Positions 1 through 6,608 of a stretch of 64,000 nt of DNA are shown here, one piece after another. Where the stretch lies: assembly GCA_049323835.1 (NCBI GenBank), contig JBMOOJ010000099.1, forward strand, positions 13,663 through 77,662, given 5' to 3'. The stretch's first letter is position 1; each line of letters begins with the position of its first letter. The position numbers and the translations under genes are program-made. This DNA is from SG-bin9 sp049323835 (GTDB lineage: Bacteria; Pseudomonadota; Alphaproteobacteria; Rhizobiales; Xanthobacteraceae). The notes beneath the pieces are model-generated. The model ran no database searches, was not told the DNA's origin, and saw nothing but the letters and a program-made list of their open reading frames with translations.

Positions 1-160
1 CGTGCTGCGGTTCGCCGACCGACATGTTGATCAGCGGTTTGCCGGGTTGATAGGGGCTCAGGAGGTCGGTCAGGCGGGCAAACGGCGAGCGCTCGCTCTC
101 CGGCGCGCCGGAAGCGGCGCCGGCGCCTTGCGCGAGGCGGGACGGAGCGGTCGAGACCAT
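1..160 (-). CDS. Aminotransferase class I/II N-terminus, DapC-like (partial)
   Basis: Only the first 53 residues are present; the gene runs off the left edge of the window. The peptide starts MVSTAPSRLAQ, has a low-complexity Ala/Gly stretch, then SPFARLTDLLSPYQPGKPLI and NMSVGEPQH. The last part matches the N-terminal signature of succinyl-diaminopimelate transaminases (lysine and peptidoglycan precursor synthesis) in Bradyrhizobium relatives. Those enzymes use pyridoxal phosphate in the cytoplasm, but the PLP-binding lysine is outside the window, so assignment rests on the N-terminal motif alone. The ATG ends at 160. No strong Shine-Dalgarno is visible upstream. Confidence 0.6.
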   Translation of the reverse strand, partial: MVSTAPSRLAQGAGAASGAPESERSPFARLTDLLSPYQPGKPLINMSVGEPQH

Positions 161-293
161 GCGAAAACGCCAGCACTTTCAAGTCGCTCGGCGGGACGCA
201 GACCGCCAGGCGGGATCGGATCAGTGAACCATAGGGGCGGGCAGGTTAAGGCGCGATTAACCATCGACGCCAGACGCGGTTTGAAACACGAAA

Positions 294-494
294 CTAGCTG
301 CCTGGAATTCTCAGTCCGAACTCGCCGGCCTTCTGCATCCGCTCGATTTCTTTGGCGAGTATGTATGCCGCGACTGCATTTTCGGTCACGCCATAACCAG
401 TATGAGTCGCTAAATGGACTAAAGCACTGTGAAGCGTGATTGGAACCGTGATTTCAAAGGTTTCGGTTTCTTGCCGCTTCGAGGGACGCGCCAT
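294..494 (-). CDS. Small ribbon-helix-helix-like protein (66 aa)
   Basis: Family not recognised with certainty. The 66-residue product begins MARPSKRQETETFEITVPIT: a basic head followed by a strand-like segment, then two predicted helices (about residues 22-33 and 37-54, the latter AVAAYILAKEIERM). This is the size and order of Arc/MetJ/CopG-type ribbon-helix-helix DNA binders and antitoxins. A perfect palindrome (502-519) lies 8 nt upstream of the start, where an autoregulated repressor would bind. No toxin-like partner is seen beside it: the left neighbour is the aminotransferase and the right neighbour is a tRNA. A DNA-binding role is inference. Confidence 0.55.
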   Translation of the reverse strand: MARPSKRQETETFEITVPITLHSALVHLATHTGYGVTENAVAAYILAKEIERMQKAGEFGLRIPGS

Positions 495-501
495 ACTAAA
501 G

Positions 502-519
502 ACCCGGTTGTAACCGGGT
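502..519. promoter_or_regulatory. Palindromic operator candidate upstream of the RHH-like gene
   Basis: ACCCGGTT-GT-AACCGGGT is a perfect 8+8 inverted repeat with a 2-nt centre, ending 8 nt before the ATG of the small minus-strand gene. The size and position suit a ribbon-helix-helix dimer site. Read on the minus strand it is followed by TCTTT, so a weak terminator is the alternative. Confidence 0.45.
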
Positions 520-592
520 TATAATGCCGTTTAAACCTTGCTTGGCGAGTCGAATCGTGAGAGATTCGACAGGGAAGAAAGTCTTTGCTTCA

Positions 593-624
593 ATAAAAAA
601 GGCGGCCCCTTGGAAGGGACCGCC
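593..624 (-). terminator. Rho-independent terminator of the tRNA gene
   Basis: On the minus strand GGCGGTCCCTT-CC-AAGGGGCCGCC folds into a long stem with one G-T pair, followed by TTTTTT. It sits 8 nt after the CCA end of the tRNA at 633-757, so that tRNA has its own strong transcription stop. Confidence 0.85.
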
Positions 625-632
625 GCTGTTGA

Positions 633-757
633 TGGCGGAGGTGGAGGGTTTCGAACCCCCGAGAGATACTAAGGGTTGCCAGCTTTGCAGGGCCTGCTTC
701 CCGGTTTTCTCTGCTCGTACCTAAAACGAGTGCTTTCAACCGCTCAGCCACACCTCC
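633..757 (-). tRNA. Serine-type tRNA body with UAG (Leu) anticodon and giant variable region
   Basis: The minus strand forms a cloverleaf: acceptor GGAGGTG/CACCTCC with encoded GCCA end, D-arm GCTGAGCGGTTGAAAGC, anticodon arm CTCGT-TTTAGGT-ACGAG, T-arm GGGGG-TTCGAAA-CCCTC. The anticodon is UAG, which reads CUA/CUN leucine codons, and the loop TTTAGGT equals that of E. coli tRNA-Leu(UAG). The acceptor, the D-arm and discriminator G73 are instead of serine type; leucine tRNAs normally carry A73. The region between the anticodon and T stems is 53 nt (normally about 14-21 in type II tRNAs), closed by AGAGA/TCTCT with further hairpin potential such as GCAG-GCC-CTGC. It has its own terminator. Which synthetase charges it, and whether it is used in translation, cannot be told from the sequence. 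Confidence 0.7.
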
Positions 758-826
758 GAAAAGGGTCGGTCCGAAAGGGTCGGCCCTTTTCGCAAATGTG
801 CCGCAACCACAAGCATTGCGGCTCGA

Positions 827-900
827 GTGATTCCCGTCAAGCCTACCGCTACGGGTAGCGGATAACTTTTGCCCTACCCACAAGTCTTGACAGGAATCAC
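827..900. repeat. Nested inverted repeat
   Basis: Outer arms GTGATTCCCGTCAAG (827-841) and CTTGACAGGAATCAC (886-900) pair at 14 of 15 positions; inside them CCGCTAC-GG-GTAGCGG (846-861) is a perfect hairpin. Read on the minus strand, the TTGACG in the left arm with AATGCT 17 nt further on could be the -35/-10 of the tRNA at 633-757. A small structured RNA or a MITE-like remnant are alternatives. Confidence 0.5.
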
Positions 901-946
901 CAATCTCAACAGTCAACCTGATCGATTCCAGATCGCTCGTGAGGCC

Positions 947-1036
947 AAAAGAAAGGGGCCCCAGCTTGCGCTGGAGCCCCCAAACGGACGGGCACACTGC
1001 CGGGTATTGCGCCGTCCGTAAGTGGAGGGTGCGGCG
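947..1036. repeat. 90-bp direct repeat, copy 1
   Basis: Matches 1454-1543 at 89 of 90 positions; the single difference is ACGGACGG here against ACGAACGG there. It includes a duplicate of the amtB terminator hairpin (955-980) and, in this copy, a perfect 8-bp inverted repeat ACGGACGG/CCGTCCGT. Confidence 0.9.
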
Positions 1037-1058
1037 AGGTTCGCCACACCCTTGAGTT

Positions 1059-1094
1059 TGAGCATGGTCTAGTCCGAAAACCGCTTCGCACTTT
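1059..1094. repeat. Dispersed intergenic repeat (GAGCATG family), cut by the gap
   Basis: TGAGCATGGTCTAGTCCGAA, followed by the segment AACCGCTTCGCACTTT, is the same family as the element at 32617-32687 and runs into the run of N. It is not part of the transposase coding sequence on the other side of the gap. Confidence 0.6.
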
Positions 1095-1194
1095 NNNNNN
1101 NNNNNNNNNNNNNNNNNNNNNNNNNNNNNNNNNNNNNNNNNNNNNNNNNNNNNNNNNNNNNNNNNNNNNNNNNNNNNNNNNNNNNNNNNNNNNN
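1095..1194. other. Assembly gap (100 N)
   Basis: Exactly 100 N, the usual placeholder for a scaffold gap of unknown size. It lies inside the RAYT gene and between the two copies of a 90-bp repeat, a situation likely to break an assembly. Confidence 0.98.
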
Positions 1195-1392
1195 CAAGGT
1201 CCAGACGGCGTGCAGATGATCCGGCAGGATAACGATGGCGTCGATGGCAAAGGGCCGTTCTGCGCGCACCTTGCGGAAAGCCGCACCCAGCAAACCGGCA
1301 TGATTAACAAGAACCCGCGAGTGCCGGTCGCGGAGCGTTACAGTGAAAAAGAAGCTGCCGCCGGGAACGGCATTGCGCCTGTATCGGACCAT
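1195..1392 (-). CDS. REP-associated tyrosine transposase (RAYT), 3' part lost in gap
   Basis: The visible 66 residues start MVRYRRNAVPGGSFFFTVTL and contain VILPDHLHAVWTL, the HUH-type histidine motif (HLH) typical of Y1 REP-associated transposases. These enzymes nick single-stranded REP palindromes and are domesticated relatives of IS200/IS605 TnpA. The catalytic tyrosine would lie in the missing part. Sequence on the far side of the gap belongs to an intergenic repeat, so the true end is unknown. A REP-like palindrome (1401-1435) lies 9 nt upstream of the start, the usual RAYT-REP arrangement. The gene sits just downstream of amtB. Confidence 0.85.
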
Positions 1393-1400
1393 GGCACAGG

Positions 1401-1435
1401 CTATCCCGGATTTCGCTTCGCTGCGTCCGGGCTAC
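1401..1435. repeat. REP palindrome next to the RAYT gene
   Basis: CTATCCCGGATTTCGCTTCG followed by CTGCGTCCGGGCTAC: the outer parts TCCCGGA and TCCGGG pair, with an inner GCGAAGCG segment. This resembles the widespread GTAGCCCGGA...TCCGGGA REP type that accompanies RAYT genes. Only one full copy was noticed in this window. Confidence 0.7.
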
Positions 1436-1452
1436 GAACCGCCTGAGCAGGC

Positions 1453-1487
1453 AAAAAGAAAGGGGCCCCAGCTTGCGCTGGAGCCCC
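1453..1487 (-). terminator. Terminator of amtB (first operon)
   Basis: Minus strand GGGGCTCCAGC-GCAA-GCTGGGGCCCC with one mismatch, followed by TTTCTTTTT. It lies 85 nt after the amtB stop. A second hairpin, GGGTGCGGC/GCCGCACCC (1534-1560), lies between stop and terminator. The whole terminator is duplicated at 947-980. Confidence 0.85.
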
Positions 1488-1543
1488 CAAACGAACGGGC
1501 ACACTGCCGGGTATTGCGCCGTCCGTAAGTGGAGGGTGCGGCG
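1454..1543. repeat. 90-bp direct repeat, copy 2
   Basis: The partner of 947-1036 (89/90 identical), 507 bp away. This copy is next to amtB and carries the functional-looking terminator. The interval between the copies holds the RAYT, its REP palindrome, the gap and part of a dispersed repeat. Confidence 0.9.
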
Positions 1544-1571
1544 GTACTCGTGCCGCACCCCGGGAGGAACC

Positions 1572-3014
1572 TCACATCGTGTAGGCGCGCTCGGTGTGCT
1601 CGGTGATGTCGAGGCCTTCGCGCTCGCTCTCGACCGTGGTGCGCAGTCCGACGATCACGTCGACCACCTTGAACAGGATCAGCGAACCGATGCCCGACCA
1701 GAGGATCGTCACGCCGACGCCCCAGCACTGCGCGATCATCTGCGCAACCGTGTCGTACTCGCCGACCTTGCCGATGGTGTAGTCCATCACGCCGGTGCCG
1801 CCGAGCGCCGGGTTGGCCAGAATGCCGGTGCCGAGTGCGCCGATGATGCCGCCGACGCCGTGCACGCCGAACACGTCGAGCGAGTCGTCGTAGCCGAGCG
1901 AGTTCTTCACGACCGTACAGAAGAACAGGCAGACCACGCCGGCAACGAGGCCGAGCACGATCGCACCCATCGGACCGGCGAAGCCGGATGCCGGCGTGAC
2001 CGCGACGAGACCCGCGACCGCGCCCGAGAGCGCGCCGAGGACCGAGGGATGGCCCTTGATGATCCATTCGGCGAACATCCAGGCCAGCGCCGCCGCAGCC
2101 GTCGCAACGAACGTGTTGGTCATGGCGAGCGCCGCGCCGCCCGATGCCTCGAGGTTCGAGCCGGCGTTGAAGCCGAACCAGCCGACCCAGAGCAGGGCCG
2201 CGCCGATCATGGTCATGGTCAGCGAGTGCGGAGCCATCAGCTCGCGGCCGTAGCCGGTGCGCTTGCCGATCAGGATGGCGCCGACAAGGCCGGCGATACC
2301 GGCATTGATGTGAACCACCGTGCCGCCGGCGAAGTCGAGCGCGCCCTTCTTGAAGATGAAGCCCGCGTCCGCCATCACCTCGTCGAGCTTGGCCTTGGCG
2401 GCGGCCTTGGCTGCTTCGTCACCGGCTGCTGCCAGCGCCTTTGCGGCATCGGTGATCGCGTCCGGACCGGCCCAGTACCAGACCATGTGCGCGATCGGGA
2501 AGTAGATCAGCGTCACCCAGAGCGGCACGAACAGCGCCAGCGCCGCGAAGCGCATGCGTTCGGCGAACGCGCCGACGATGAGCGCCGGCGTGATCGCCGC
2601 GAACGTCATCTGGAAGCAGAAATAGATCATCTCCAGAATGTTGACGTCGACCGAGAAGGTCGCGGCCGCCGATTCGGTGGTGATGCCCTGCATGAAGGCC
2701 TTCGAGAAGCCGCCGATGAAATCGGAGCCGCCGGTGAAGGCGAGGCTGTAGCCGTAGAGCGCCCAGATGATGCAGACGATGCTGACGGTGTAGAACACCT
2801 GCATCAGCACCGAGAGCATGTTCTTCGAGCGGACAAGGCCGCCGTAGAACAGCGCGAGGCCGGGAATGGTCATCAGCAACACGAGAATCGCCGAGGTCAT
2901 GACCCAGGCGTTGTCACCTTTGTTAATCGTCGGTGCCGCGTAGGCTGCGGTCGAGGTAATCATGCCGACTGCGAGAGCCGCCAATCCCGCGCTGAGGGGA
3001 CGCTTGAACGTCAT
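1572..3014 (-). CDS. amtB: Ammonium transporter Amt (first copy)
   Basis: The 480-residue Amt/MEP/Rh transporter moves ammonium across the inner membrane. An N-terminal signal-like segment (residues 1-28, ending AAYA) is followed by about eleven membrane spans. The twin pore histidines are seen in VVHIN and GVHGVGG, and the family motif FYGGLVRSKN in the first span region. The ATG at 3014 has AGGAG 9 nt upstream; longer reading to 3068 would run into glnK. The gene is 37 bp downstream of glnK, whose product normally blocks the pore when nitrogen is plentiful. Expression probably depends on the sigma-54-type promoter upstream of glnK. Confidence 0.97.
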   Translation of the reverse strand: MTFKRPLSAGLAALAVGMITSTAAYAAPTINKGDNAWVMTSAILVLLMTIPGLALFYGGLVRSKNMLSVLMQVFYTVSIVCIIWALYGYSLAFTGGSDFIGGFSKAFMQGITTESAAATFSVDVNILEMIYFCFQMTFAAITPALIVGAFAERMRFAALALFVPLWVTLIYFPIAHMVWYWAGPDAITDAAKALAAAGDEAAKAAAKAKLDEVMADAGFIFKKGALDFAGGTVVHINAGIAGLVGAILIGKRTGYGRELMAPHSLTMTMIGAALLWVGWFGFNAGSNLEASGGAALAMTNTFVATAAAALAWMFAEWIIKGHPSVLGALSGAVAGLVAVTPASGFAGPMGAIVLGLVAGVVCLFFCTVVKNSLGYDDSLDVFGVHGVGGIIGALGTGILANPALGGTGVMDYTIGKVGEYDTVAQMIAQCWGVGVTILWSGIGSLILFKVVDVIVGLRTTVESEREGLDITEHTERAYTM

Positions 3015-3051
3015 TTGTACTTCTCCTGATTGAATGAAACGGGGCGCGGGA

Positions 3052-3390
3052 TCAAAGCGCGGCGGCATCGGCTTCGCCGGTGCGGATGCGCACGGCGTGG
3101 TCGAGACCCATGACGAAGATCTTGCCGTCGCCGATCTGGCCGGTCTTCGCGGCGGCGGTGATGGCTTCGATGGTCTTGTCGACCTGGTCGGAATTGATCG
3201 CGACCTCGATCTTGATCTTCGGCAGGAAGCTCACGGCGTATTCGGCGCCGCGATAGATTTCAGTGTGGCCCTTCTGCCGGCCATAGCCTTTGACTTCGGT
3301 GACCGTCAGGCCGTGAACGCCGATGGCGGTCAAGGCATCGCGGACCTCTTCGAGCTTGAATGGCTTGATGATGGCCATAACAATTTTCAT
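3052..3390 (-). CDS. glnK: PII nitrogen regulatory protein GlnK (first copy)
   Basis: A 112-residue PII signal protein starting MKIVMAIIKPFKLEEVRDAL. Tyr51, the site uridylylated by GlnD, is present in the T-loop (KGHTEIYRGAEY), and TGQIGDGKIFV is the B-loop signature. The trimer senses ATP/ADP and 2-oxoglutarate and binds AmtB. The start at 3390 gives the standard length; an in-frame ATG at 3399 (MEPMK) is less likely. It is the first gene of glnK-amtB. Its paralogue at 5106-5444 differs mainly in the second half. Confidence 0.97.
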   Translation of the reverse strand: MKIVMAIIKPFKLEEVRDALTAIGVHGLTVTEVKGYGRQKGHTEIYRGAEYAVSFLPKIKIEVAINSDQVDKTIEAITAAAKTGQIGDGKIFVMGLDHAVRIRTGEADAAAL

Positions 3391-3493
3391 GGGTTCCATT
3401 CCCCGCTTTGGCCCGCACGGGGCGGGCGTTCTCAACGACTGAGGATCACCACGCGGAGATGTTCACGACGCGGGCACAGCCGCTCGCATAGGA

Positions 3494-3510
3494 ATCAAAT
3501 GCCGTGCCAG
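3494..3510 (-). promoter_or_regulatory. Sigma-54-type promoter of glnK-amtB (first operon)
   Basis: Minus strand TGGCACG-GCAT-TTGAT fits the -24/-12 consensus TGGCACG-N4-TTGCW at all but the -12 C, with correct spacing, and points at glnK about 100 bp away. Nitrogen control through NtrC and RpoN is the known pattern for glnK-amtB. No clear NtrC sites were found by eye. Confidence 0.65.
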
Positions 3511-3606
3511 ACGGCCGGAATTTCCTAACGGTTTATGAATCCGGGGTTTTTTCCGCCTGCCCGCTCAGGCTGCATTTTGCGCCAAACTGTCGCGCTCAAA
3601 GGATGA

Positions 3607-3637
3607 CCAGCTGTGCCCACGAAATGGGCACAGCTGG
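3607..3637 (-). terminator. Hairpin downstream of the second amtB
   Basis: CCAGCTGTGCCCA-cgaaa-TGGGCACAGCTGG is a perfect 13-bp stem 56 nt after the amtB stop at 3693. No uninterrupted U-run follows on the minus strand (TCATCCTTT), so it may stop transcription weakly or protect the 3' end. Confidence 0.6.
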
Positions 3638-3692
3638 CAAATCGACATAATCCTGCTCAGCAGGAAGGCAAATGTGGAAGGAGGAAGCCGTT

Positions 3693-5000
3693 CTACTGCA
3701 GCGCTTCGCCGTGCTGGGTGATGTCGAGGCCTTCGACTTCCTGCTGCTGGGAAACCCGCAGCGGTACAATCACGTCGATCAGCTTCAGCAGGACGAAGGT
3801 GACGCCGGCAGTCCAGATGAAGGTGACGCCGACGCCATAGGCCTGCAGCAGAAGCTGGTTCGGGTTGCCTTCGATCAGGCCGGCCGTGCCGCCGATCGCC
3901 GCCACGGCGAAAACGCCGGCGAGCAGCGTGCCGATCAGGCCGCCGATGCCGTGGATGCCGAAGACGTCGAGGGTGTCGTCGTAGTTCAGGCGCATCTTCA
4001 GGCTGGTGCAGGCCCAGAAGCAGACCGCGCCTGCGATCAGGCCGATGATGATGCCGCCGCCCGGCGACACGAAGCCGGATGCCGGCGTGATGGTGCCGAG
4101 GCCGGCGATGGCGCCGGAAATCATGCCGAGCACCGACGGCTTCCGCCGCGTCATCCATTCGAGCGCCGACCACATCAGCGCACCGGCGCAGGCGGCAAGA
4201 TGCGTGGCGAGAATCGCCATCACCGCGCGCGAGCTTGCGGTCAGCGCCGAACCGCCGTTGAAGCCGAACCAGCCGACCCACAAGAGGCCGGTGCCGATCA
4301 CCGCGAGCGAGAGATCGTAGGGCGCGAGATTTTCCGTGCCGTAGCCGCGGCGATTGCCGAGCACAAGCGCGCCGACGAGCCCCGCGGTGCCGGCCGACAG
4401 ATGCACGACGAGGCCGCCGGCGAAATCGATCACACCCGCTTCAGCAAGGAAGCCGCCGCCCCAGACCCAGTGTGCCAGCGGCACATAGACGAGCGTGAAC
4501 CAGCCGGCGCAGAACACGATGTAGGCCGAGAAGCGCATGCGATCGGCGACCGAGCCGGCGACGAGCGCGACGGTGATCACCGCAAACGTCATCTGGTAGA
4601 TCGCGAACAATCCTTCCGGAATGTTCTTCGCGGCCGCGTTGACGCTCTCCATCGTCATGCCGGACAGCATGACGCGATCGAGGGTGCCGATCCATTTGCC
4701 CTCACCGACAAACGCGAGGCTGTAGCCGAACACGACCCACAGAATCGAGATCAGCGCTACGGCCGCAAGGCTTTGCGCCATGGTTGCCAGTACATTCTTC
4801 TTGCGCACCATGCCGGCGTAGAACAGCGCGAGGCCGGGGATCGTCATCATCAGCACCAGCGCGGTGGCGACGATCATCCAGGCCGTATCGGCGGGATTGA
4901 TCTTGACCTCATCGGCGGCAAGGCCGATCGACGGTGCGGCGATCGATATACCGGCAAAGAGCGCGACAGCGAGCGCTGCGCGGCGTGCAAACTTGATCAT
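3693..5000 (-). CDS. amtB: Ammonium transporter Amt (second copy)
   Basis: A 435-residue Amt protein with an N-terminal signal-like segment (1-29), FYAGMVRKKN near the first span, and both pore histidines in VVHLS and GIHGIGG. It is shorter than the first copy and lacks its extra Ala/Lys-rich loop (AAKAAAKAK region), so the two are diverged paralogues rather than a recent duplication. The ATG at 5000 is preceded by GGGGGAC. It lies 105 bp downstream of its own glnK and is read in the same direction as the first glnK-amtB operon. Confidence 0.97.
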   Translation of the reverse strand: MIKFARRAALAVALFAGISIAAPSIGLAADEVKINPADTAWMIVATALVLMMTIPGLALFYAGMVRKKNVLATMAQSLAAVALISILWVVFGYSLAFVGEGKWIGTLDRVMLSGMTMESVNAAAKNIPEGLFAIYQMTFAVITVALVAGSVADRMRFSAYIVFCAGWFTLVYVPLAHWVWGGGFLAEAGVIDFAGGLVVHLSAGTAGLVGALVLGNRRGYGTENLAPYDLSLAVIGTGLLWVGWFGFNGGSALTASSRAVMAILATHLAACAGALMWSALEWMTRRKPSVLGMISGAIAGLGTITPASGFVSPGGGIIIGLIAGAVCFWACTSLKMRLNYDDTLDVFGIHGIGGLIGTLLAGVFAVAAIGGTAGLIEGNPNQLLLQAYGVGVTFIWTAGVTFVLLKLIDVIVPLRVSQQQEVEGLDITQHGEALQ

Positions 5001-5105
5001 GATGTCCCCCGGCTCACTCAGCGGCAGTGATGTGATGCGCCGCGTCTCGAATTCTGTTTCTGCAATTTTGGTTTCCGCGCAGCCCGCCCGGCGTGCGCAA
5101 CAGGA

Positions 5106-5444
5106 TCACAGCGCGTCGTTGTCGGTTTCGCCGGTGCGGATGCGCAGCGCGTGGTCGATCGGCGTGACGAAGATCTTGCCATCGCCGATCTGGCCGGTGC
5201 GCGCACCGCCGGTAATCGCCGCGATCGTCTTCTCGGTCATGGCCGAGTCGACCGCGACCTCGATGCGCAGCTTCGGCAGGAAGTTCACGACATACTCGGC
5301 GCCGCGGTAGATTTCGGTGTGGCCCTTCTGGCGGCCGTACCCCTTGACCTCGGTCACGGTCATGCCGTGGACGCCGATGGCGGTGAGCGCCTGGCGCACT
5401 TCATCGAGCTTGAACGGTTTGATGATCGCAACAACGAGCTTCAT
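5106..5444 (-). CDS. glnK: PII nitrogen regulatory protein GlnK (second copy)
   Basis: A 112-residue PII protein beginning MKLVVAIIKPFKLDEVRQAL, with Tyr51 in the same T-loop context and TGQIGDGKIFV in the B-loop. AGGAAAG lies 8 nt before the ATG. It heads the second glnK-amtB pair. The upstream region has a -24/-12-like sequence with the wrong spacing (near 5484-5500), so no sigma-54 promoter is claimed. Pairing of each PII with its own Amt is inferred from operon order. Confidence 0.97.
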   Translation of the reverse strand: MKLVVAIIKPFKLDEVRQALTAIGVHGMTVTEVKGYGRQKGHTEIYRGAEYVVNFLPKLRIEVAVDSAMTEKTIAAITGGARTGQIGDGKIFVTPIDHALRIRTGETDNDAL

Positions 5445-5589
5445 GGGCTTCTTTCCTGACAGCGTGCGGACTGATCCTCTGCACCAGTCTATGCCGGTTT
5501 CAAAGGCGGATGGCCCGGAAAATAACCAGAGGATGTGGCTGTCGGGAAGGCGTCCCGCATAAATTTGCGGCAGCGGCGGCCGGAAACGA

Positions 5590-6462
5590 TCAGGCCGGTG
5601 GTATACGGCGCTCGCGCACCGACCCTTCCTGCGCGACGGACGAGACCAGCGTGCCGTCCGGCTTGAAGATCAGCCCACGGGTCAGGCCGCGGCCACCCTG
5701 GGCGCTCGGCGAATCCTGGCTGTAGAGCAGCCACTCGTCGGCGCGGAACGGGCGGTGAAACCACATGGCGTGGTCGAGGCTCGCCGGCATCATGCGTTTG
5801 TCAAAAAGAGTGCGGCCGTACCGCGCCATCACGGCATCGAGCAGCGAGAAATCGGACGCATAGGCGAGCGCGCACATGTGCAGCGCCGGATCGTCCGGGA
5901 GCTTGGCGGCGGTGCGAATCCAGACGTGGATACGGCCGTCATCGATCTTCTGGCCGAAGTAGCGGCCGAGCTCGACCGGGCGCAGCTCGATCGGCCGGTC
6001 GCTTTCATAGTAGCGGCGGATGAAATCCGGCATCTCGCGGAACATCGGCTGCTTGGAGATTTCCTCCGCCGTCAGTTTCTCCGGCGGCGGCACGTCCGGC
6101 ATCATCTCTTGGTGGTTGAACGAGCCTTCTTCCTCCGCGTGGAAGGAGACCATGATGGAGAAGATCGCGTTGCCGTGCTGGATCGCGGTGACGCGCCGCG
6201 TGGCGTAGCTCTTGCCGTCGCGCAGCCGTTCGACCTGATAGACGATCGGCACCTGCGGATCGCCCGGCAGGATGAAGTAGCAGTGCAACGAATGCGGCAT
6301 GCGGCCTTCGACCGTGCGGCAGGCCGCGACCATCGCCTGGCCGATCACCTGACCGCCGAACACCCGCTGCCAGCTCGTCTTCGGGCTGGTGCCGCGGAAG
6401 AGGTTCACCTCGATCTGTTCGATATCGAGAATGGAGAGCAGATCGATCAGGCTTTTCGACAT
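5590..6462 (-). CDS. tesB: Acyl-CoA thioesterase II
   Basis: The 290-residue double-hotdog thioesterase hydrolyses medium- and long-chain acyl-CoA to free acid and CoA in the cytoplasm. The C-terminal hotdog carries ASLDHAMWFHRPF, SPSAQGGRGL and SSVAQEG, which correspond to the Asp, Ser/Thr and Gln catalytic positions of E. coli TesB; the middle residue is Ser here. Length equals the E. coli enzyme (286). Divergent from the FAD hydroxylase gene at 6609, with a 146-bp shared upstream region. Confidence 0.95.
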   Translation of the reverse strand: MSKSLIDLLSILDIEQIEVNLFRGTSPKTSWQRVFGGQVIGQAMVAACRTVEGRMPHSLHCYFILPGDPQVPIVYQVERLRDGKSYATRRVTAIQHGNAIFSIMVSFHAEEEGSFNHQEMMPDVPPPEKLTAEEISKQPMFREMPDFIRRYYESDRPIELRPVELGRYFGQKIDDGRIHVWIRTAAKLPDDPALHMCALAYASDFSLLDAVMARYGRTLFDKRMMPASLDHAMWFHRPFRADEWLLYSQDSPSAQGGRGLTRGLIFKPDGTLVSSVAQEGSVRERRIPPA

Positions 6463-6608
6463 GGGGCGTCCGTGCGCAGATATGGCGCAATGTATTGATG
6501 CGATGATGGTTTCCGGCTGCGGCCGATTGCTGTTAAAACCGGCCCGCCGGAAGGCTGGCGTCTATGTCGCCCGGCGCGAGGTGTGAGGCAAGAGCGGGTT
6601 TTGGTTTG

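Noticed and set aside
1069..1094. Apparent C-terminal tail of the RAYT on the far side of the gap
   Set aside because: The gap length is unknown, and this sequence belongs to a dispersed GAGCATG-type repeat, so the frame across the N run is meaningless.
1473..3029. A 518-codon open frame on the plus strand opposite amtB
   Set aside because: It is a shadow of the clearly coding minus-strand Amt gene; its product is an Arg/Glu/His-rich string without motifs. The same applies to 3672-5030 (+).
5480..5502. Possible sigma-54 promoter of the second glnK
   Set aside because: On the minus strand the GG and GC pairs are 11 rather than 10 nt apart and the -24 part is poor.
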